From: Firmicutes bacterium UBA3553
GTDB lineage: Bacteria > Bacillota > Clostridia > Tissierellales > Sedimentibacteraceae
Assembly: GCA_002381185.1 (NCBI GenBank)
Contig: DFOA01000011.1
Location: forward strand, 33,924-54,671
DNA length: 20,748 bases
Direction of reading: 5' to 3'
Part shown: one piece after another, positions 13,833 to 20,748 of the stretch
How the letters are laid out: each line of letters begins with the position of its first letter
How positions within the stretch are numbered: position 1 is the stretch's first letter
Notes under the pieces: generated by a model
What the model saw: the letters and a program-made list of their open reading frames with translations, nothing else
Databases searched by the model: none
Told to the model about the DNA's origin: nothing
Program-made: the position numbers and the translations under genes

Positions 13833-14879
13833 CTACTGATTCATAGACATAGTAAAAGCAGGAGATTCTACCTCCTGCTCATCTATTTCCATATCATTAT
13901 TTTGTGTTTCTATTGTTTCTTCTTGTGGATTCGAAAGCTCAACTTCTCTCTTTTTCCTTAACCTTTCTTTCTGTGCTTCTGCCTGTTCAGGTGACTTCCA
14001 TGCAATATTTCCTTCTAAATGGTCAAGGAGATGTTTCCTTGCTGTTTTAAATTCATCTCCTATTAAACCAAGTCTTAATAGCCATACTCTGAATGTATAT
14101 TTTTCATTTTCTGATACAGTTTTTATTGGACTTGCTGACCTTTGGTTGTAGGCTTGAGCTGTAATAGCCATACAAAATTGCAGATATGCTTTCATCTTCC
14201 CAGCATGTAGGGAACCATTAAAGGCTCGAAACTCAATCGTTCCCTTTTGAAAGACAGAATGAAGATTTAGGCAATGGTATCTACTATCATGATAATGCTG
14301 ATGACTGCCATCACTACCTTTGTACCATAACTTTTGGATTCCACTCTTTGTTTTTGGTTTCTGCTTATTTAACTTCTCCAAAAAATCCGTATCTATCTTT
14401 TTGCAATACCGTCTTTCCCTATCTGAATCCACCTGTAATGCCTTGTATATCATATTCTCTTTTGCAGCTACAATATTAACAAGATTTCTTAATTGGTACG
14501 CCTCAAAAGGTGCCGCATTAATGTGAATATGGATTCCACAGGACTTATTACTAAATGCTCCTGCCTCTCTGAGCTTACGCACCATCTCCTGAATCTTTTC
14601 GATATCTTCATACTTACAAATGGGACTAACAAGCTCTACACTGTATTCTCTGTCAGCTATTTGCTTTCTATTTCCCACTTTTTTCTGACAGCTAATACTG
14701 CCGTCACTTACAAATTTCCACTTTCTATTTTCATTATCCGTTACACTATAAGTGTCATAACCACCACCTTCATGTTCAGCTATCTCATTGAGATATTCGG
14801 CAACTACTTCAGCAGCTCTTCTTCTTGTTATGCCTGTCATCTCAATTTCAATTCCAAAGTTCTGATCGCTTAAATCCAT
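13833..14879 (-). CDS. amidoligase (COOH-NH2 ligase) family protein
   Basis: A 348-residue cytosolic protein with glutamine-synthetase-like ligase motifs: FGIEIEMTG at 8-16 (metal ligands E11, E13), VELVSP with E82, CGIHIHI with H117 and H119, and KGTIEFRAFNGS with E216. Such enzymes use ATP to join a carboxylate to an amine, and some are thought to attach amino acids or peptides to proteins. The His-rich stretch GSHQHYHDSRYHCLNLH (191-207) lies in the active-site half. The last 60 residues are charged, probably disordered, and end in FTMSMNQ. ATG at 14879 follows GGTGGTGAGG, which overlaps the stop of the preceding gene. Paired with the cyclotransferase gene. Substrate unknown. Confidence 0.85.
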   Translation of the reverse strand: MDLSDQNFGIEIEMTGITRRRAAEVVAEYLNEIAEHEGGGYDTYSVTDNENRKWKFVSDGSISCQKKVGNRKQIADREYSVELVSPICKYEDIEKIQEMVRKLREAGAFSNKSCGIHIHINAAPFEAYQLRNLVNIVAAKENMIYKALQVDSDRERRYCKKIDTDFLEKLNKQKPKTKSGIQKLWYKGSDGSHQHYHDSRYHCLNLHSVFQKGTIEFRAFNGSLHAGKMKAYLQFCMAITAQAYNQRSASPIKTVSENEKYTFRVWLLRLGLIGDEFKTARKHLLDHLEGNIAWKSPEQAEAQKERLRKKREVELSNPQEETIETQNNDMEIDEQEVESPAFTMSMNQ

Positions 14880-14891
14880 AGCCTCACCACC

Positions 14892-15404
14892 TTACCATTG
14901 CTTTTTTACTTCGATGATGTCCTCAGCATTTTGAAATCCCGCATACCTAGAAGCAGTTACAATATATTCTGTAAGTCTTTCATTCCTCCAAGAGTCTATT
15001 AGCTGTCCACGGCATATCTCATGGAGTTTATTTATCTTTAGTATAGTGCTTTCAATAATTCTAGATACTTGCGTAGATTCTCCACCAGATAGTTTTAGCT
15101 TATCAATATATTCATTAAAAATATGGTTAAATTCTTCAATGTGTCTTTCATCATAATGGTTGTATGATAGGAATGGATTTTCATATTCTTCGCCATTAAT
15201 GCAGTGCTTTATCTGCTCCAATAATCTTGGTCGATTCTTTGTTTCTGCCTTTAAATACTGTTCCATAAAACAAAGCAAGTCATTATCCCTGTTTGGAGTG
15301 TAACTGATGCACACCCTCAAATCATCTATAATGCCTTGCTTTTGTTCCCGGTAGGATTCGATTTTTTCTTGTTTCTTTACCCATTCAGCACTTTCAATAG
15401 TCAC
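14892..15404 (-). CDS. conserved-looking conjugative element protein, unknown function
   Basis: A 170-residue, mostly helical, soluble protein that I do not recognise as a named domain. Its GTG start at 15404 shares one base with the virB4 stop (TAGTG), with GGTGGAAGG as ribosome-binding site inside the end of virB4, so it is translationally coupled to it. Charged helices (EKIESYREQKQGIIDDL near 14-30, IIESTILKINKLHEI near 115-130) and a C-terminal YIVTASRYAGFQNAEDI are the notable parts. No membrane segment. The coupling suggests an accessory role in the transfer apparatus, which is inference. Confidence 0.7.
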   Translation of the reverse strand: MTIESAEWVKKQEKIESYREQKQGIIDDLRVCISYTPNRDNDLLCFMEQYLKAETKNRPRLLEQIKHCINGEEYENPFLSYNHYDERHIEEFNHIFNEYIDKLKLSGGESTQVSRIIESTILKINKLHEICRGQLIDSWRNERLTEYIVTASRYAGFQNAEDIIEVKKQW

Positions 15405-17224
15405 TACCTTCCACCTGCCTTTCCAAATAATTTTTCCTTATATGCTGGAGCATGGACAGCCAAATTGTAACGTTCGTTACCGCATTTATATAAGCACACT
15501 CCTCGCTGTGGAAATTTAATAAGATTATATTCTGATTCTTCAAGCTGTAAGGTATCCATATAAAACTGCTTATCAATGTTTCCTGCATTAAATAAAAAAG
15601 CGTGTGCTGGGATAGAAAACAGCGGTTTCGTTAGCTCTTTAATACCTTCAATATTGAAGTCCTCAAGGTTTTGGCTACTAAGTATTACCGCTGATTCTTT
15701 CTTTCGCACTCGCTTCATAAAGTTACGGATATATTCTATTGCAATAAGATTAGTAAGGAATAAATATAATTCATCAATACCAGCTGCAGTATTACCTTCC
15801 GTTAATAGTTTATCTGACATAAAGGATAATACATTAAATAGTAAGGCGTTCTTTACATTTTTACTAGCCTGTAATAACCCTTTTACACCAAATACAATAA
15901 AACGATTGGAAGTTATATTGCTATGTCCGTTGAAAAATTTACTTTCTGCACCTTGGCACATGGAATGAAGTCCAAGCAGAATTTCCTGTAATAATTCTGC
16001 CGTGTAAAGCTGATATTTTCCCTTATCATAGCCTTTATATTCTTCCTCTATTAATGTATATAGGTCTGAAAGAATAGGATAATCAACAGATTTTAATTGG
16101 CTGAAATTGGTGCTGTCACTGATACTCCATTTGGTGTAGAGTTTTCCTAGCATAATTTCTATAACATCAATATGCCTATCATCAAAATCTTTATAGCAAC
16201 GAAAGAAGTCTTTTAAAAAACTAATATGCTGACTTAGTTTTGTTGCTTGCCTAAATGCAAGAGGAGCATCTTTATCCTGTGGACTTCCTCCTTCATCCCA
16301 AGTTTTTGGTTCTAGTGGATTTATCATATACTCTCCACTCATTAAATCTACAAAGCATCCACCTATATTTTCTGCTAGTTCTACATACTCATGCTCTGGA
16401 TCTAAGCATATGACATTCTTTCCTGATTCTAAAATGTTACATAATATTAGCTTTAATAAATAGCTTTTTCCTTGTCCTGAATTACCGAGAATAAGGATAC
16501 AAGGATTTGTTTTATCATCATCTCTTTTATCAAAATCCACAAGAATATTAGAACCAAATTTATCTCTGCCTAAATAAAATCCATTGCTATCTGTCTTGCC
16601 TGAATAGTTAAACGGATATAGATTTGCAACTGAGGATGCTGGAAGCACTCTTTCATATTGACTACCAAATACATTTCTTCCTGTTGGACCAACACATAAG
16701 AATCCTTGTTGTTGCCTAAGCATAAGCCTATCTACATTTAACTTAGAACGAACAAGCTCTGTTAATACATCGGTCTGTAGTAGTTTCAAGCTGTCATAAT
16801 CACTTGCAGTAAGCTCAATATATACTGCACAGTGAAGGAGTGGTTCTCTATTTCTATGCATTGCTGATACAAGGGTAACAACATCTTGCAAGTTACTTTC
16901 TGCTGTTACTGTCTGCTGTAAATCATTTGTATTTGCCGTATTCATTCTGTTTTTATTGGCTGCATTATGAATGATTTTCTTCTCCTCGTTTGGAGTTACT
17001 TGTCTTGTATAAATTCTAAGAGTAACCCCATCCTTTTCTCCAAGATGACGAAGGATTGCTTGTTCATTGGTGCTTGTGGGGTATTCACGAAGTGCCCATA
17101 CGCATCTATAGGTATTTCCACAGATAAAATAATCTGTGTTGAATTTGATGATGGATGGAGCAATCATATCTACAAAGCTTTTGATTTTTTCATCTTCTAT
17201 AATTGGTATTTTCTTTTTTACCAT
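15404..17224 (-). CDS. virB4: VirB4-like conjugal transfer ATPase (CD1110-like)
   Basis: The cytosolic, membrane-associated ATPase that powers the type IV secretion channel. It has 606 residues. Residues 15-200 form the channel-interaction region (FNTDYFICGNTYRCVWALREYP; VTAESNLQDVV). Walker A is GNSGQGKS at 247-254, and the Walker B acidic pair is D484-E485 in GIDELYLFL. ICLDPEHEY (272-280) and VILSSQNLEDF are typical of VirB4/TraE proteins. The length and text fit the group I know as the CD1110 family of clostridial elements. ATG at 17224 follows GAGGTAAGAAG. An intrinsic terminator lies only 34 bases upstream of the start, which is odd for a gene in mid-operon. The usual partner gene is 1.5 kb upstream, beyond a three-gene insertion. 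Confidence 0.93.
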   Translation of the reverse strand: MVKKKIPIIEDEKIKSFVDMIAPSIIKFNTDYFICGNTYRCVWALREYPTSTNEQAILRHLGEKDGVTLRIYTRQVTPNEEKKIIHNAANKNRMNTANTNDLQQTVTAESNLQDVVTLVSAMHRNREPLLHCAVYIELTASDYDSLKLLQTDVLTELVRSKLNVDRLMLRQQQGFLCVGPTGRNVFGSQYERVLPASSVANLYPFNYSGKTDSNGFYLGRDKFGSNILVDFDKRDDDKTNPCILILGNSGQGKSYLLKLILCNILESGKNVICLDPEHEYVELAENIGGCFVDLMSGEYMINPLEPKTWDEGGSPQDKDAPLAFRQATKLSQHISFLKDFFRCYKDFDDRHIDVIEIMLGKLYTKWSISDSTNFSQLKSVDYPILSDLYTLIEEEYKGYDKGKYQLYTAELLQEILLGLHSMCQGAESKFFNGHSNITSNRFIVFGVKGLLQASKNVKNALLFNVLSFMSDKLLTEGNTAAGIDELYLFLTNLIAIEYIRNFMKRVRKKESAVILSSQNLEDFNIEGIKELTKPLFSIPAHAFLFNAGNIDKQFYMDTLQLEESEYNLIKFPQRGVCLYKCGNERYNLAVHAPAYKEKLFGKAGGR

Positions 17225-17257
17225 AGTATCTTCTTACCTCGCTTTCTTTTCTGCATT

Positions 17258-17285
17258 AAAAAAAGCCCTACACATTAGTGCAAGG
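17258..17285 (-). terminator. intrinsic terminator between the DUF3781 gene and virB4
   Basis: Read on the minus strand: CCTTGCAC (17285-17278), loop TAAT, GTGTAGGG (17273-17266), 8 bp with two G-T pairs, then C and seven T (17264-17258). It is 41 bases after the DUF3781 stop and 34 bases before virB4, in the direction of operon transcription. It should stop the three-gene module and reduce virB4 expression unless there is read-through or antitermination. Confidence 0.7.
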
Positions 17286-17325
17286 TTTGATAACATATTT
17301 ATATTTTATTTTTTAAATTGGAATT

Positions 17326-17580
17326 TTATCTTGTCTTAGTTTTATGTGCAGTAATAATCGTATAACTATAAGAGTTTACTGTTATTACACAGTCATCAAT
17401 AGTTGCATAATAATTTTTGCCCTTTTTTATTATAGAACAATTCGGAAGTTTAATTTTGTCTTTACACCACTCTACCACATCTTTTGTATCCAATCCCAAA
17501 TTTCTTTTTATTCTGTCAATACCCATTTTAGTGGTATGAATTTTATCTAAATTTGAAAGTAAAATCTCATCATCATTCAT
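17326..17580 (-). CDS. DUF3781 small protein
   Basis: An 84-residue protein matching the DUF3781 pattern: LDKIHTTKMGIDRIKRNLGL, then DVVEWCKDKI and, at the C-terminus, DDCVITVNSYSYTIITAHK. Function is not known; it is a small soluble Firmicute protein. The open frame extends upstream to 17625, but the family begins at the Met at 17580, which has AAAGAGAG upstream, so that start is chosen. It is the last gene of the three-gene module before the terminator. Oddly, the untranslated upstream frame reads IRFTKRDD, and the first gene of the module begins QRFTKRDW. Confidence 0.8.
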   Translation of the reverse strand: MNDDEILLSNLDKIHTTKMGIDRIKRNLGLDTKDVVEWCKDKIKLPNCSIIKKGKNYYATIDDCVITVNSYSYTIITAHKTKTR

Positions 17581-17670
17581 AATATCATCTCTCTTTGTAA
17601 ATCGGATTTTGTGTTTTTGAAGCAAATCATAACAATTATACCCTGATAATTAAAGCATCCTTTATTCATG

Positions 17671-18204
17671 TTACGGCAACGATATTCCTTTTGATGCTAA
17701 ATACATTTTAATCGCACCGTATATAATAGGTGCCCCAGCTGTAACTCCAACCACCGCAATATCGCCGCCTTTATCTTTGACATAATCCCACAGCGGATGA
17801 TTTGAATCTATTTGCTCTTGAATGAGTTTCATGATTTCTTTTTCCACCACTACTCCATCTTCTCCGGATGCAAAGATATTTTTGAGGACAGTCAACTGAT
17901 GTTCATTAAGTTCACGTTGTTGCTTCTGTGTGGATAACTGATCCTTCAATACATCAATATATGCATTTTGATTTTCCACAACCTTCTGTAATTGAACATT
18001 GGTTTCGGCAGTATTAGTTGCTGTCTGCTCAATCGCTTTTTGCATTCTTTGACGATTATTATAGGCTTCTTCGGCAATCTGCTGTGTTCTTTTATTAGAT
18101 TCTTCAATTTGTACCTGAATACCTGATGCTAAGTTTGTTGTATAAGATAAATCAATTTTAGGTATATTTGCTAATTCCGTTTTATTAAAAATATCGTTTC
18201 CCAC
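17671..18204 (-). CDS. coiled-coil protein with C-terminal membrane-like segment, unknown
   Basis: A 177-residue protein beginning at GTG (18204) behind GAAAGGAG, 8 bases spacing. I do not recognise it. Residues about 30-110 are Gln/Glu/Asn-rich and predicted coiled coil (QIEESNKRTQQIAEEAY; LKDQLSTQKQQRELNEH). The C-terminal 30 residues are hydrophobic and Gly/Ala-rich (IAVVGVTAGAPIIYGAIKMYL, ends split here: about 149-169) and could be a tail anchor. This layout, soluble coil plus tail anchor, would place it on the cytosolic face of the membrane. It is separated from the first module gene by 147 bases without a clear gene and is followed by the DUF3781 gene. Whether it serves transfer or is cargo is open. 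Confidence 0.65.
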   Translation of the reverse strand: MGNDIFNKTELANIPKIDLSYTTNLASGIQVQIEESNKRTQQIAEEAYNNRQRMQKAIEQTATNTAETNVQLQKVVENQNAYIDVLKDQLSTQKQQRELNEHQLTVLKNIFASGEDGVVVEKEIMKLIQEQIDSNHPLWDYVKDKGGDIAVVGVTAGAPIIYGAIKMYLASKGISLP

Positions 18205-18351
18205 AATTTTCTCCTTTCTAATTTAAAATTTCCGTTGAATTGTTTAAATAGTTATTACCTGAAACCCAGTGTTTCCTATAATAAATTGGAATTTCTTTAT
18301 TTCGTTTATACTTCTATCGGAATTACAATTCATAACTTAATATAATCTAAA

Positions 18352-18675
18352 CTATCTCTCAATAAAGGCACTTACAATTTCCTTCAGCTCATCACTGAAC
18401 TCTTCAAGATTTTCAAAACTAATCACACCATCACTTATAAGGGAAATAATGTTATTAATAAGGTTCGATCGACTCATTTCTAATTGAACGCCAGTCTTCT
18501 TCCTATCTTCCTTTATTCTCTTGTCCAGTCTCCAAAACTTTTCTGATGGATTAGTGTCTTCACTTAGTAAGTCTATATACTCCTTATTGAGCCTGTCCAT
18601 ATATGATTCCTGCCAATCTGCAATTTTGTTTTTAAAAAGCGTCCAGTCCCTTTTTGTAAATCTCTGCTCTTGCAA
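18352..18675 (-). CDS. small helical cytosolic protein of a widespread Firmicute family, unknown function
   Basis: A 107-residue, highly charged, all-helical protein: RFTKRDWTLFKNKIADWQESYMD, with the piece after residue 18 broken by NKEYIDLL, then PSEKFWRLDKRIKEDRKK and a C-terminal EEFSDELKEIVSAF. I have seen close relatives scattered near mobile elements, sometimes misnamed as multidrug transporters, but it has no membrane segment. Translation starts at TTG (18675) with GAGGCT just upstream and a second AGAGGGAGG further up; no ATG is available. It opens the three-gene module placed between the VirB4-partner gene and virB4. Confidence 0.7.
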   Translation of the reverse strand: MQEQRFTKRDWTLFKNKIADWQESYMDRLNKEYIDLLSEDTNPSEKFWRLDKRIKEDRKKTGVQLEMSRSNLINNIISLISDGVISFENLEEFSDELKEIVSAFIER

Positions 18676-18711
18676 AGCCTCAAGCCTCCCTCTAAATTCC
18701 TATTTTTATAT

Positions 18712-18720
18712 ATAATACCA
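18712..18720 (-). promoter_or_regulatory. possible extended -10 promoter of the three-gene module
   Basis: On the minus strand TGGTATTAT (18720-18712) fits an extended -10 element (TGnTATAAT). The -35 region (near TTTCTT) is weak. It is 36 bases upstream of the TTG start and downstream of the VirB4-partner gene, so it could give the module its own transcription. Confidence 0.35.
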
Positions 18721-18755
18721 CATACACCTCATGAAAGAAAATAATTTTCTTGGTC

Positions 18756-19346
18756 TTATCGCTCTCCATATACCACCCATCTCTCCCCATCATAATCTTC
18801 ATATCTTTCCGTAGTTACATTCTGCTCATAATAAACACCAAGAAGTCTTTTTATATCCAAATTATCAGATCTTCTAGTAGTAAATCCTTGGTCTTTTAAG
18901 TTCTTTTCAATCCTTGAAAGATAAGGAAATACATCCGACTCCTTTTCATTCTTAAGCCTAATAATAATTAGGAACTCACGAGCTGTAGCCATCTGAACTT
19001 GCATCCTATCAAGATTGCTACTGTCTTGCTGTAGTAGTTGCCGAATAACAGGGTTTTGTTCTGTATCCATTCTTCTTTTTAAATACTGTTTATTATCATC
19101 AAAGTTTTCTTTTGAATTAAGGCACAGTATTTCAATTTCAGCAATCCCCTTTAGTACCGTCATAAGTGCATAGATCCTTGCACTTACACTTGATTCAGAT
19201 AGTACAGATATATTTGTTGGATGGATAATAAAATACACTAGCTCTCCATATGGGGTCTTAAGACTGTAATCTGTAATTTCATCAATACCAATCAGCTCTC
19301 TAGTAGATTGCTTTTGCCTTTCCTTTTGTTTCTGTTTTCTTCCCAA
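18756..19346 (-). CDS. VirB4-partner protein (TraC/VirB4 N-terminal-like)
   Basis: About 196 residues: a basic N-terminus (LGRKQKQKERQKQ), then LIGIDEITDYSLKTPYGELVYFIIHPTN split over residues 20-50, the long helical VSARIYALMTVLKGIAEIEI region, and VTTERYEDYDGERWV at the end. It resembles the N-terminal, channel-binding part of VirB4/TraC ATPases but has no nucleotide-binding motif. In related clostridial elements such a gene normally sits directly before virB4. Start choice: an ATG at 19361 overlaps the preceding gene and contains the GGAGG itself; the TTG at 19346 lies 7 bases after that GGAGG and 2 bases after the preceding stop, so TTG is preferred. Here virB4 is displaced by 1.5 kb. Confidence 0.75.
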   Translation of the reverse strand: MGRKQKQKERQKQSTRELIGIDEITDYSLKTPYGELVYFIIHPTNISVLSESSVSARIYALMTVLKGIAEIEILCLNSKENFDDNKQYLKRRMDTEQNPVIRQLLQQDSSNLDRMQVQMATAREFLIIIRLKNEKESDVFPYLSRIEKNLKDQGFTTRRSDNLDIKRLLGVYYEQNVTTERYEDYDGERWVVYGER

Positions 19347-19348
19347 TT

Positions 19349-19606
19349 TTATAACCTCCATTCAAATATCTGTTGCCTGAAAATAAAGAAGGCACAGGCA
19401 TATCGAATAAAATTCAGTATGCTTGTATCTTCAAATTGTATAGTTAAAAAGGTATATACTGCTGTTATTACAATAGGCGGCATAAGCCTAAGTTGTGCTA
19501 AGGCAAATACAGAAATAAGAAGCCCTACTCCAATGATGCCAATGTCTTTTAACTCCCATAGCCATAGGGTTGCTTTGGCCTTTAAATTGTCAGGGTACAT
19601 ATACAC
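19349..19606 (-). CDS. PrgI/VirB3-like small membrane protein
   Basis: An 85-residue protein with two adjacent hydrophobic segments, about 20-38 (DIGIIGVGLLISVFALAQL) and 43-58 (MPPIVITAVYTFLTIQ), followed by an amphipathic FIRYACAFFIFRQQIFEW stretch. Size, topology and position before the VirB4 genes fit PrgI/VirB3-type channel components of Gram-positive type IV secretion systems. GTG at 19606 has GGAGG 8 bases upstream, inside the last codons of the methyltransferase gene; an ATG 6 bases further is a weaker alternative. Its stop is 2 bases from the preferred start of the partner gene. Confidence 0.7.
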   Translation of the reverse strand: MYMYPDNLKAKATLWLWELKDIGIIGVGLLISVFALAQLRLMPPIVITAVYTFLTIQFEDTSILNFIRYACAFFIFRQQIFEWRL

Positions 19607-19609
19607 TGT

Positions 19610-20748
19610 TTATTCCTCCACTTCTTCCTTAAATTTTCTAAAAAAATAAGCAATCCCTTGCATAATAAAATCTACACATGGGATTGCTACACTATTACCA
19701 AGTGCCTTATATCTTGCACTATCGGATGATTTTTCTATTTTAGTCCACCCATCTGGAAAGCCTTGAAGTCTTTCACATTCCAATGGTGTTAGTCTGCGTA
19801 CAAGATTCTTAGTAGTTACAAGATTTTCACTTCCTCCTCCATTATCTCCACCCTCTGCTCTAAGTGTTGCACATCCATCCTTATAATTAGCAAATTCCGA
19901 TTGTCCAAACATCATTCTTTCACAGTCTACAATGCATTTATCTTGACTTACATATTGATTTCCATTGCCTTTTTCATCTACTACACATAATGCTCCTGCT
20001 GTATTTTGATAAGTTTTAGGTGGATAGCAAACAGCATGAATATCGCTGGTAGTAAGAGTATAACTAATATTCTCTTGAAATCCGCATCCATTTCCACCAT
20101 TATGATCTTGTCTATCAATTGTATTTCCTGCAATACAATAACTGTCTGAATCAATTGGTTTTGATACTAATGGTACATTATTTCCTCCTGTTCCATAGGT
20201 GGCTGATATGGTTGGTGCTACATTTAGTGGACCATTATATCTGCAGTCTTTTGCATGATTATCGAATAGAACAGGTTGATTATTGCCACTTGTTCCTGCT
20301 GCTGAAGTAATAGTAGGACAAAGGTCAACGCATATTTCTGGACCACCTTGTTGGGTTGCCATTACTATAGGTTGATTTCCTCCCATACTGGCTCGTAATG
20401 TTGAGGTAATATTCTCTGTTATATCCATTCGAACACCACCCTGATCATTTAGACATAGCATAGGTTCTGTGACAAATGTCTGCATCTGCATATTTTGAGT
20501 TGCCATCAAGGCTCCTGAAATTCCATTTAAGTCAATACCCTCATTTCGTTGATTGATATGATATGCTTTATATTCGGTAATCATATTGTCATTAGGCTCT
20601 TGTTCTGCACCTTCAGCTTCCCCTTGAATTTCTAAAGCTGTTTTTAATTGTTTAGGTAGTTCCTTTCCTCTTGATCTAGCTCTTCTGAGTATTCCCAAAC
20701 AAGCTGTCTTGCTCAAATAATATTTTTGGTGCGGTGTGTCCTCCAAAA
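19610..20748 (-). CDS. DNA (cytosine-5-)-methyltransferase, C-terminal part (5' end outside window)
   Basis: The frame is open to the right edge, so at least 379 C-terminal codons are present and the catalytic motifs I-VIII (including the Pro-Cys loop) lie outside. Conserved motifs IX and X are visible near the end: RRLTPLECERLQGFPDGW and YKALGNSVAIPC, the latter closing the SAM-binding site. Between an N-terminal linker (LEDTPHQKYYLSKTACLGILR) and motif IX are about 250 residues with repeats of the type APTISATYGTGGNNVPLV, where target-recognition sequence is expected. The enzyme would methylate cytosine in a specific DNA site, and on a conjugative element it may protect against host restriction. 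The TTG at 20746 is not a real start. The stop is 3 bases from the PrgI-like gene. Confidence 0.9.
   Translation of the reverse strand, partial: LEDTPHQKYYLSKTACLGILRRARSRGKELPKQLKTALEIQGEAEGAEQEPNDNMITEYKAYHINQRNEGIDLNGISGALMATQNMQMQTFVTEPMLCLNDQGGVRMDITENITSTLRASMGGNQPIVMATQQGGPEICVDLCPTITSAAGTSGNNQPVLFDNHAKDCRYNGPLNVAPTISATYGTGGNNVPLVSKPIDSDSYCIAGNTIDRQDHNGGNGCGFQENISYTLTTSDIHAVCYPPKTYQNTAGALCVVDEKGNGNQYVSQDKCIVDCERMMFGQSEFANYKDGCATLRAEGGDNGGGSENLVTTKNLVRRLTPLECERLQGFPDGWTKIEKSSDSARYKALGNSVAIPCVDFIMQGIAYFFRKFKEEVEE

Overview
The window is AT-rich, low-GC Firmicute DNA (class Clostridia is the best guess). Most of it is the transfer region of an integrative and conjugative element of the clostridial CTn4-like type. 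The guess rests on the gene set (MobP-type relaxase with Sel1 repeats, CD1110-like VirB4, PrgI-like protein, DUF3846/DUF5688/DUF6103/DUF6329-like proteins, DUF3991/Toprim protein), strong purine-rich Shine-Dalgarno sites and an A-type flavodiiron protein typical of anaerobes. Family names were given by recognition of sequence, not by a search.

Layout. The minus strand carries the element backbone and reads right to left. It starts with a cytosine-5 DNA methyltransferase that runs off the right edge (19610-20748). Then come a small two-helix membrane protein, a VirB4-partner protein, a three-gene module (18675-17326) that ends in an intrinsic terminator, the VirB4 ATPase, an unknown 170-residue protein, an amidoligase, a gamma-glutamylcyclotransferase, a membrane-anchored NlpC/P60 hydrolase, DUF6329-, DUF3846- and DUF5688-like proteins, and two tandem DUF6103-like paralogues. 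Next is a 407-base non-coding stretch (8992-9398) with the marks of an origin of transfer, followed by a ribbon-helix-helix-like accessory protein and the relaxase. After an interruption, a DUF3991/Toprim primase-like protein runs off the left edge. Spacing of a few bases, one-base overlaps and stop codons inside ribosome-binding sites point to one tightly coupled operon over most of this.

The interruption (1258-5886) is the most informative part. An ISEcp1-like IS1380-family element with a 420-codon transposase and ISEcp1-like ends has picked up a complete flavodiiron protein gene (fprA-like). The 2984-base unit (2243-5226) is flanked by a 5-bp direct repeat, TTGAA. It splits a plus-strand gene for a CxxC/SHIIPK zinc-binding HNH-like protein: removing the unit and one repeat copy joins 1841-2242 to 5232-5771 in frame as a 313-residue protein. 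The unit's right end is a degenerate inverted repeat 1.3 kb beyond the IS's own right end, which is the one-ended capture described for ISEcp1 with beta-lactamase genes. Here the passenger is an oxygen/NO-detoxification gene, and the IS supplies a TTGAAA-18-TACAAT promoter facing it.

How it works together (inference): the relaxase and accessory protein nick the oriT, VirB4 with its membrane partners and the wall hydrolase form the transfer channel, the primase-like protein may help complementary-strand synthesis, and the methyltransferase may protect the element on entry. The amidoligase/cyclotransferase pair, and a Met-x-Met tail shared by the C-termini of several operon proteins, have no assigned role.
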